DNA of 19,204 nucleotides from RUG472 sp045224495 (GTDB taxonomy: Bacteria > Bacillota > Clostridia > Christensenellales > CAG-138): contig JBGVAK010000183.1 of assembly GCA_045224495.1 (NCBI GenBank), positions 1 through 19,204 on the forward strand. Direction: 5' to 3'. This document shows, one piece after another, positions 13,608 to 19,204 of the stretch; the first letter of the stretch is position 1, and the number at the start of each line of letters is the position of its first letter. Position numbers and translations under genes: made by a program. The notes beneath the pieces were generated by a model. The model saw nothing but the letters and a program-made list of their open reading frames with translations. It did not search any database and was not told where the DNA came from.

Positions 13608-14110
13608 TGATCATCCTCCTTCAGCACCTTGCGCAGGGCCTCCCTGGCCCGATGCAGATGGGACTTGACGGTGGAAGGCTTGGCGTCGGTCATACGGCCG
13701 ATCTCCTCCACGGAGTACCCCTCGTAATAGAACAGGTGCACGGCGGTGCGGTACTTCTCCGGCAGCTGCATGACGGCGTCGTAGACGGTGTTGTCCGTAT
13801 CGTCCTCGGTGGACAAAAACTCCAGCGCCTCCGCCCCGGCCCCATGGCGGCGGTCGGCGCGTGTGAGGAGGCTGTTGCTGGATCGGATGGCCGCGATGAT
13901 GAGCCAGGCCTTCTGATGCTCCTCATCCCGAAAGTCCGGCTGACGCCGAAGGCACCGGAAGAACACGTCCTGCAGCACGTCCTCCGCGTCGGCCCGGTTG
14001 CGGGTGCGCACCAGGGCCAGCCGATAGATCATATCGGCGTAGGCCTCATAGAGGGCTCCCAGCTCCAGCGGCACCGGTCCGTCGAGCCTGGGTTCAGTCC
14101 ATTTCTCCAC
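13604..14110 (-). CDS. ECF-type RNA polymerase sigma factor, second copy
   Basis: A 168-residue group IV sigma factor. Region 2 lies at about 18-88 (LYEAYADMIYRLALVRTRNR, ADAEDVLQDVFFRCLRRQPD). Region 4 lies at about 110-163 (MQLPEKYRTAVHLFYYEGYS, then VEEIGRMTDAKPSTVKSHLH and RAREALRKVL). The start is GTG at 14110 with GGGAG about 9 nt before it; the nearby ATG at 14115 is out of frame. The region 2 helix after KAWLI is unusual: IAAIRSSNSLLTRADRR replaces the common RVAxNxCxDLLR pattern, which may alter promoter recognition. The 97-nt gap before the gene holds no clear sigma-A promoter and no terminator, so it may be co-transcribed with the YARHG genes upstream. Confidence 0.9.
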   Translation of the reverse strand: MEKWTEPRLDGPVPLELGALYEAYADMIYRLALVRTRNRADAEDVLQDVFFRCLRRQPDFRDEEHQKAWLIIAAIRSSNSLLTRADRRHGAGAEALEFLSTEDDTDNTVYDAVMQLPEKYRTAVHLFYYEGYSVEEIGRMTDAKPSTVKSHLHRAREALRKVLKEDDQ

Positions 14111-14207
14111 CCCATGCTCCCTTCTTCATCTACAACACCCCGCAGCACGGAAAACGGTTGCGGAGAATGAAATCTTTTTTATACGCTGCAAGGCGCGTCG
14201 CCGCGCG

Positions 14208-15737
14208 TCAACCTTCTTTGATGAGCTTCTCCATCTCCTTCAAAAACTCGATATTCTCCGCGGCCACGGGGAACTTGGCTTGGATGGTGTTGAAGCTGAC
14301 GCTGCCCTTGGGCTGATACCAGGGGTAGTTGGAATAAAACTTGGTGTAGGCGCTGGTGTCGGAGAACTTGTTCCCGCAGCGGGCGAAGATCTCGTTCCGG
14401 CCAAAGCCCAGGAGCTGTACAAGGGTCTTGTCCGCGGGGATGGGGAGCTGCCACACGTCCGCCGCCGTCAGCTTTTCCGTCAGGCTGTCGGGGAACAGAA
14501 GGCCGTCCGCGTTGAAGGGGGACGCCCCGCCGTCCTCGGCGTAGACCATGGCCCCGTCCGTCAGCACGTACAGGGTATAGCGTTCGGGGTCCAGGTCGTC
14601 GGTCCGGGCCGCCGCCTCCAGGGAGCCCTTGGGGCTCAGCTGCACCTCCCCCTGGGGCAGCCCGTCGCCCTGTAGATCATAGGCGTCCGCCGTCAGGTAC
14701 TCCTTTTGGCCGCTGGCCAATGTGATGGCGTACACCAGCCGGAAGACGTTCTCATGCTCCGCCCCGTCTCCCTTGGCTACGGCAAAGCAGCCGCCCACGA
14801 CCTCGCTGCTCTGCAGCGCGGCGCCGTACCGCTGGGCCTTAGCCTGGCGGATGGCCGTGCGGACCGGGGTCTGGTCCACATGGTAGAGGCTGGTCACGAC
14901 GCCTTGCTCCTGAGCCATAGCGGGGGCCACGGGCTCCGGCTCCGGTTCCTCCGTCACCGGGTGCTGCTCCTCGTAGAGGGCTTCCACCTCGGCGAGAGTG
15001 TAGGTCCATGTGGTGTCCGTGATCCTGACCCCGTTCTCGAGGAGCAGGCTATAGACGTTCTCCAAGGTGCTGCTGGTCTCCACCAGGAACCCCTCCACCA
15101 AAGGCGTCACATAGTAACCCAAACTCAGCACCGCCTTGTAGCCCGTATGGGCCTTGCGGACCGCCTCGTCGTCGGGCAGATCCCAGCCCGTGGCCCTGAG
15201 CATCCGCTCGTGGTCCACGGTCAGCACGTAGCCGCCCATGGTGTTCTTGCCGCACAGGACGTATTTCTTCATGCTGAGGCGCCGAGGGTATTCGAGGCCC
15301 GCCCGGTAGGCGGTCTTCATGTCCTGCTCGGTCCAGGTCCACTCCGTGTTGACCAGCTTCAATCCTCCTCGCCGCAGGTCCTCCGCCGCGGTGGTCCGAT
15401 CGCTCCCGGTCTGGATGGTCCAGCCGCCCTCTGCTCGGGGGGTCACCAAAAAGGCCAGGGAATAGATCGTCTCCACGTCCGGGTAACGGGAGAGGTCCAG
15501 GGTGGTGCTCTTGGGGTCCGGCAGGTGCATATCCTTGACGATGGCGTCCGCATCCACGGACACGGTGTACACCTCGTCCTCCATCTCCACCTTGGCGTAT
15601 TTTTGCATGTCCACGGCCCTAAGGTTCATGCCCTTGCTGTAGTACCCGTAGCAGAGGACCACCCCCGCCGCCAGTACCGCCAGGCACAGGAGCACCGTCA
15701 GGGCCATGAACAGGGTCTGTTTCGCGTTCGCACTCAT
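14208..15737 (-). CDS. Membrane-anchored YARHG-domain protein with two internal repeats
   Basis: A 509-residue protein with one N-terminal transmembrane helix (about 8-32) and an extracellular bulk. Two copies of a module of about 105 residues follow (38-144 and 150-256). Compare SLAFLVTPRAEGGWTIQT (93-110) with SLGYYVTPLVEGFLVETS (205-222), and NTEWTWTEQDMKTAY with DTTWTYTLAEVEALY. A Pro/Glu linker (EEPEPEPVAP) leads to a middle region (GGCFAVAKGDGAEHENVFRL). The C-terminus (442-509) is a YARHG domain: LLGFGRNEIFARCGNKFSD and YSNYPWYQP, with Cys instead of His in the name motif. YARHG domains are extracellular in known family members, but their ligand is unsettled. A GGGGAG ribosome site overlaps the stop of the upstream gene. 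Its function is unknown. Confidence 0.78.
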   Translation of the reverse strand: MSANAKQTLFMALTVLLCLAVLAAGVVLCYGYYSKGMNLRAVDMQKYAKVEMEDEVYTVSVDADAIVKDMHLPDPKSTTLDLSRYPDVETIYSLAFLVTPRAEGGWTIQTGSDRTTAAEDLRRGGLKLVNTEWTWTEQDMKTAYRAGLEYPRRLSMKKYVLCGKNTMGGYVLTVDHERMLRATGWDLPDDEAVRKAHTGYKAVLSLGYYVTPLVEGFLVETSSTLENVYSLLLENGVRITDTTWTYTLAEVEALYEEQHPVTEEPEPEPVAPAMAQEQGVVTSLYHVDQTPVRTAIRQAKAQRYGAALQSSEVVGGCFAVAKGDGAEHENVFRLVYAITLASGQKEYLTADAYDLQGDGLPQGEVQLSPKGSLEAAARTDDLDPERYTLYVLTDGAMVYAEDGGASPFNADGLLFPDSLTEKLTAADVWQLPIPADKTLVQLLGFGRNEIFARCGNKFSDTSAYTKFYSNYPWYQPKGSVSFNTIQAKFPVAAENIEFLKEMEKLIKEG

Positions 15738-15749
15738 GGGCCGCTCCCC

Positions 15750-16604
15750 TTACCGCTTCTTCCCGCAGGCGGGACAGATGAGGCTGTCCTTGGGGAAGGC
15801 CGCTCCGCAGAACACGCAGCGGACCATGCCCTCCGGCTTAAGTGCCGGCTCGGGCTCGTCCTCGGCGTCCTCCGCTTCGTCTTCCGCCGGCGCAAGCTCC
15901 GCTTCGTCTTCCGCCGCCTCCACGTCCTCGACTTCGAGCTCCGGCTCGACCTCGATCTCCGGCTCCGGCTCCTCCGCGAGCTCCGGCTCTACCGCCGGTG
16001 CTTCCTCCTCCAGATCCAGGTCCATCACGGGCCTATGCTTCTTCACGGGGCGCTCCTCCGGTTCCGGCGCAGGCTCAGCCTTGGGCTTCCGTTTCTTCGC
16101 AGGCTCCCGATACTCTATGGCCAGCTCCTCCGCCCGCTCGACGGAGCGCTCCCGCTTGCGGGGGGCGGGCTCCTCCAAACGCGCCCGCTTCTGGGGGACG
16201 GGCTCCTCTACGCGGCGCTTGGGAGGCCGGGGTTCCGCCTTGGACCGGGGACGGACCACGATCTCCTCCTCCCGGCGGGACCGGCTCTGCTCCATGCTGC
16301 GGCTCACCCGGCGGTAGGGCTCCTCCTCCCGGGGGATGGGCCTTGTCCGGGGCCGGGGGCGATAGTCCTCCTCCTCGTCGTCCTCCTCGTCGTCGCCGGT
16401 GCTCAGGATGGCCACGGTCAAAATGACCGAGATGAGCAGGAAGGCGCAGCCCATGACCAGGGCCACCACGAAGGTCTGGTCGAAGCCCTGGTAGATGGTG
16501 CGCTGGATAAAGGCCGCGCTGCGGCGGACGCTGAACCAGGCCACCAGGGCGTAGGTCAGCAGCACCACAGACAAGGTGGCGATGATGGTGCGGATCGTCT
16601 TCAT
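15750..16604 (-). CDS. Two-helix membrane protein with charged linker and C-terminal zinc ribbon
   Basis: A 284-residue protein of unknown role. Two transmembrane helices (about 5-25 and 44-68) are followed by an acidic patch (DDEEDDEEED), then an Arg/Pro/Glu-rich disordered region (about 81-200), a Glu-rich stretch (about 200-257) and a zinc ribbon in the last 25 residues (CVFCG at 263-267, CPACG at 277-281). The two CxxC pairs should bind one zinc. The ribbon would lie in the cytoplasm if both helices form a hairpin. The GGAGG site lies 10 nt before ATG 16604. It sits between two paralogous YARHG genes with gaps of 12 and 28 nt, so it is probably part of the same membrane assembly. The charged region is poorly conserved in type, so homologues may be recognisable only by layout. 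Confidence 0.75.
   Translation of the reverse strand: MKTIRTIIATLSVVLLTYALVAWFSVRRSAAFIQRTIYQGFDQTFVVALVMGCAFLLISVILTVAILSTGDDEEDDEEEDYRPRPRTRPIPREEEPYRRVSRSMEQSRSRREEEIVVRPRSKAEPRPPKRRVEEPVPQKRARLEEPAPRKRERSVERAEELAIEYREPAKKRKPKAEPAPEPEERPVKKHRPVMDLDLEEEAPAVEPELAEEPEPEIEVEPELEVEDVEAAEDEAELAPAEDEAEDAEDEPEPALKPEGMVRCVFCGAAFPKDSLICPACGKKR
15871..15916. repeat. Short direct repeat in the acidic linker of the zinc-ribbon gene
   Basis: A 19-bp unit TCCGCTTCGTCTTCCGCCG occurs at 15871-15889 and again at 15898-15916, a 27-bp period. It encodes the repeated AEDEAE segments. It probably reflects slippage in a low-complexity region. Confidence 0.7.
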
Positions 16605-16632
16605 ATCACAATACCTCCGTAACGATTACAAA

Positions 16633-17898
16633 CTATGATTCCAGCAGGGCTTCCAGCTCCCGCAAAAGCTCTACGTTCCGGCGCTCCGTCTGATCGAGAT
16701 ACCGCTCCGGAGCGTCCTCGGTGGGGCGGTACCAGCTGCAGGTCGCGAAATGATCCCGGAACATCCCCTGATCCGGTTCCGGGAAGGTATAGCCGTGGCG
16801 GGCCAGGATCTCCATGCGCACGAAGGATAGAAGCTCCAGCATGGTGTATTCCCCGTTGCCCACCAGCCGCCAGAGATCGTCCTCCTCCAGAGGGTCCGCG
16901 CTGGGGGACCAAAGGCTCCCGTCGGGCAAAGGATGGCTCATGGGCAGGCCCACGAAGCGAACGAAGCCGTTGTAGTCGAAGCTGGGCCGACCCACGCTCA
17001 GCACGCTGCCTCCCGTGAGCTCGTACATGTCGCAGCCCGCAAAATCAGAGGACAGATCCATAGCCTCGGCCAGGGTGTCGTACATGGCCGCCTCGGATCT
17101 GCCGAACTCCACGCCCGTCCCGGACCGGTACGCGAGGTCGTAGACCTCCACCGTGAAGGCGCAGCTGCCGATGGAGCGGCCCTCCTGGATGCCGGTCTCC
17201 GTCAGGGTGAAGGCAGCCCGGTAGCAGTTTTTGTGCTCGCTGCCCGCCGGATAGACCATGAACCACTGGCCCGCTTTCTGGGTCTTGCCGCTGCTGCCGA
17301 AGATCTCCTTGGTGAGCCTGTCCCGCTCGAAGCGCACCCGCTCCAGGACCTTCCTGAGGTTCAGCCCCTTCCCCTCCTCGTCCAAAAGGGAGGACAGATA
17401 CCCCTCCGTCTGGACGGTCTTGGGGTGCTCCACAGGCTCCGGTTCCACAGGGGGCTCCGCCTCCACGGTGGTCCTGGGCAGGACCTTGGCCGTCATGGTC
17501 CAGCTCTTCTCCTTCAACACGATGCCCCGGCGCCTAAGGGGCCCCTCGCTCACGTCAGCGGTGATAGATATGACGTCCGGCTCCTCGGTGAACGCCAAGC
17601 TCAGCTCCATGCCCAGCAGGGCCTTCACGGCCCCGTTGCGCAGGGCGCCCGCCTCCGTCTTGGGGTCGGGCAGATCCAGATCCAGCAGGAGGCTGTCCAC
17701 GTCCAGCACCGCCGTCACGGTCTCCCCGGACCGGGTCAGGGTGGTATAGGCGCTCAAATCCGCCGTCCGCCGGTTCAGCTTGCTGAGAAACAGGGCCCAG
17801 GCCAAGGCCAGCAGAATGACGCCCACGGACACCACCAGCACGATGGCCAGCCGGATCGGGTGCTTCACGGTGTACATTACTCTCCTGTCCTCTTCCAT
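16633..17898 (-). CDS. Membrane-anchored YARHG-domain protein, paralogue of the 14208-15737 gene
   Basis: A 421-residue protein with a transmembrane helix at about 14-38 and an extracellular remainder. One copy of the module found twice in its paralogue spans about 47-140 (VLDVDSLLLDLDLPDPKT; RRRGIVLKEKSWTMT). The shared DxDxxxxDxxLPDPK motif is plain. The middle region has QWFMVYPAGSEHKNCYRAAF, parallel to the paralogue's EHENVFRL segment. The C-terminal YARHG domain (about 351-421) has ELLSFVRMEILARHGYTF and CSWYRP. The frame is open to 17907 through a GTG; ATG 17898 with GGGGGAG 8 nt upstream is preferred, but ATG 17877 behind AGGAG is also possible. It is the first gene after the promoter at 17937-17965. 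Confidence 0.78.
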   Translation of the reverse strand: MEEDRRVMYTVKHPIRLAIVLVVSVGVILLALAWALFLSKLNRRTADLSAYTTLTRSGETVTAVLDVDSLLLDLDLPDPKTEAGALRNGAVKALLGMELSLAFTEEPDVISITADVSEGPLRRRGIVLKEKSWTMTAKVLPRTTVEAEPPVEPEPVEHPKTVQTEGYLSSLLDEEGKGLNLRKVLERVRFERDRLTKEIFGSSGKTQKAGQWFMVYPAGSEHKNCYRAAFTLTETGIQEGRSIGSCAFTVEVYDLAYRSGTGVEFGRSEAAMYDTLAEAMDLSSDFAGCDMYELTGGSVLSVGRPSFDYNGFVRFVGLPMSHPLPDGSLWSPSADPLEEDDLWRLVGNGEYTMLELLSFVRMEILARHGYTFPEPDQGMFRDHFATCSWYRPTEDAPERYLDQTERRNVELLRELEALLES

Positions 17899-17936
17899 AG
17901 GCCCCACTCCCCCGCATATAAGGATACTTTGGCTTT

Positions 17937-17965
17937 AGTATACGCCCTTATGCCCTCAAATTCAA
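17937..17965 (-). promoter_or_regulatory. Sigma-A promoter of the YARHG locus
   Basis: On the minus strand TTGAAT (17960-17965) and TATACT (17937-17942) are 17 nt apart. The ribosome site GGGGGAG lies about 25 nt downstream of the -10 box. Confidence 0.72.
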
Positions 17966-18044
17966 GAAATCCCCCGGGACGGGTAAAAAAGTTAAAGGTT
18001 CATTCACAGTTTCGCGGAGGCGCCCCTGCGGATGGACGAGGCAT

Positions 18045-18069
18045 AAAAAAGGAGGGGCCAGGCCCCTCC
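18045..18069 (-). terminator. Intrinsic terminator of the aminopeptidase gene
   Basis: GGAGGGGC (18051-18058) and GCCCCTCC (18062-18069) pair perfectly with a 3-nt loop. Read leftward, six Ts follow. It is 16 nt past the stop codon at 18086. The rest of the 17966-18044 gap shows nothing recognisable. Confidence 0.88.
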
Positions 18070-18085
18070 GAAGGCGTCAATCGTC

Positions 18086-19204
18086 TCAGAACACGAAGTT
18101 GCCCTCCCGAAACACGTGGACGCAGCGGCCGTCCTGGGTGTAGCCGTCGATGGAGAGGTCCGCCGTGCCCACCATGAAATCCACGTGAGCGATGGACTTG
18201 TTGAGGCCCGCCGAGAGGCGTTCCTCTTCCGTCATGTCCATGGCCCCCCGGACGGTCATCGGGTACGCCTCGCCGAAGGCCAGGTGGCAGGCGGCGTTCT
18301 CGTCGAAGAGGGTGTTGTAGAAGAGAGTCTTCGAATTGCTGATGGGGGAATCGTAGGGCACTAAGGCCACCTCGCCGAAGCGAGACGCGCCCTCGTCCAC
18401 GGCGATGGACTTTTGGAGGACCTCCTGGTTTTGAGAGGCCGTAGCCTCCACGATCTTCCCTTCCTTCACCACGAAGCGGATGTCCCGGATCACGTTCCCG
18501 TCCTTAGAGAGGGGCAGGGCGGCGCAGATGACGCCCTCGCACCGGTTCCGATCGGGAGCGGTGAAGATCTCCTCCGTGGGCATGTTGGGCATGAAGAACT
18601 GGCCATTGGGCGTGTACTCGCCGCCGGCGCACCAGATGTGGCCCCGGCAAAGGCCCACGGTGAAGTCGGAGCCGAGAGCGCTGCGGTAGTGGAGCCGATC
18701 GAAGTCGTAGCCGTTCAGGATGTCCACCCGCCGCTGCAGGTTCTCCTGATGCTGCCGCCACTTCTCCACGGCGGTGCCGTCGCCGGTGACCCGGACGGCC
18801 ATGAAGATCCTCTCCCACAGGGCCGCCACGGCCTCCTGCTCAGGAAGGTCCGGGAACACCAGCTTGGCCCAGGAAGGGGACGCCAGGGCCCCGATGCTCC
18901 AGGGGACGGCGCTGCTCATGAGCAGCTCCCGATAGCGCTTCATCTGCCGACCTGTGGCCCGGTGCATCCGCTCCAAGCGGCCGGGGTCCACGCCCTTCAG
19001 GTTCTCCGGATCGGAGGACACCAGGCGCAGGAAGCAGGCATTCTTCTCGGCGTAGTCCGTGTTGAACCGGACCCGATACTCGGGGATGGAATCGAACACG
19101 TCGTCCGCAGCGTTCAAAAAGGTCATGCGGCTGACGGCGTCGTCGCCCCAGTCCACGACCACGGACCGGGCCCCCGCCTCATAGGCGGCCTTCACGCACA
19201 TGCG
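18086..19204 (-). CDS. M29 family aminopeptidase (5' end outside the window)
   Basis: A metallo-aminopeptidase of the M29 (AmpS/PepS/aminopeptidase T) family, which removes N-terminal residues from peptides in the cytoplasm. 372 codons are visible; the family is about 410, so some 40 N-terminal residues are missing at the window edge. The ATG at 19201 is internal (an Arg codon precedes it). Conserved metal-site stretches are visible: PNMPTEEIFTAPDR, ASRFGEVALVPYDSPIS, FDENAACHLAFGEAYP and AHVDFMVGTADLSIDG, which carry the Glu, Glu, His/Tyr and His/Asp ligands known for the family. The YTPNGQFF loop before the first ligand Glu is also typical. A strong terminator follows. Its start and promoter are not visible. 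Confidence 0.93.
   Translation of the reverse strand, partial: RMCVKAAYEAGARSVVVDWGDDAVSRMTFLNAADDVFDSIPEYRVRFNTDYAEKNACFLRLVSSDPENLKGVDPGRLERMHRATGRQMKRYRELLMSSAVPWSIGALASPSWAKLVFPDLPEQEAVAALWERIFMAVRVTGDGTAVEKWRQHQENLQRRVDILNGYDFDRLHYRSALGSDFTVGLCRGHIWCAGGEYTPNGQFFMPNMPTEEIFTAPDRNRCEGVICAALPLSKDGNVIRDIRFVVKEGKIVEATASQNQEVLQKSIAVDEGASRFGEVALVPYDSPISNSKTLFYNTLFDENAACHLAFGEAYPMTVRGAMDMTEEERLSAGLNKSIAHVDFMVGTADLSIDGYTQDGRCVHVFREGNFVF

Noticed and set aside
14165..14215. A TTGACG/TATAAA promoter before the second sigma gene
   Set aside because: The boxes are 22 nt apart, too far for sigma-A. The GC-rich GCGCG/CGCGC hairpin between them lacks a T-run, so it is not a terminator either.

Overview
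The window looks like chromosome from a GC-rich Clostridia-type Firmicute, perhaps from the Oscillospirales or a related gut lineage. This is inferred from a DUF896 (UPF0291) protein, a RecA C-terminus, strong GGAGG ribosome sites, sigma-A type promoters, ECF sigma factors with membrane partners, and an M29 aminopeptidase. No tRNA, rRNA, CRISPR array, transposase or phage gene was seen. Both edges cut genes: recA on the left and the M29 aminopeptidase on the right.

Layout. 1-1183 (+): the end of recA, a terminator and an alpha/beta hydrolase. 1337-6302 (-): a regulator-led polyamine operon in transcription order xre-cupin regulator, potA, potB, potC, potD, DUF896. It has a near-consensus promoter and operator-like repeats at 6316-6383. 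6446-8460 (+): a divergent promoter drives an alpha-oxoamine synthase that resembles serine palmitoyltransferase. It overlaps a short-chain dehydrogenase by 8 nt, and together they are a candidate pathway for a sphingoid-base-like lipid. 8639-10820 (-): an ECF sigma factor and a DUF4179-like membrane protein. 11035-11679 (-): a uridine kinase-family protein with its own promoter. 11781-17898 (-): a second signalling locus. In transcription order it has a YARHG membrane protein, a two-helix zinc-ribbon protein and a second YARHG membrane protein. After a 97-nt gap come a second ECF sigma factor and a membrane-anchored protein with a beta-propeller-like exterior, ending in a clear intrinsic terminator. 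18086-19204 (-): M29 aminopeptidase with its terminator.

Three intergenic spaces (1196-1335, 8471-8619, 10888-11021) hold members of one modular hairpin repeat family. Its stems differ between copies by paired, compensating changes, and its right end always lies 8-20 nt past the stop codon of a leftward gene. This family and the oxoamine synthase/dehydrogenase pair are the most promising items. The paralogous YARHG proteins, which share a module of about 105 residues (two copies in one, one in the other), come next.

How the genes work together: the pot genes form a complete ABC importer for spermidine/putrescine under a probable ligand-sensing repressor. The two sigma loci look like envelope-sensing systems in which a membrane partner controls an ECF sigma factor. 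These assignments rest on reading motifs by eye; no database search was possible.
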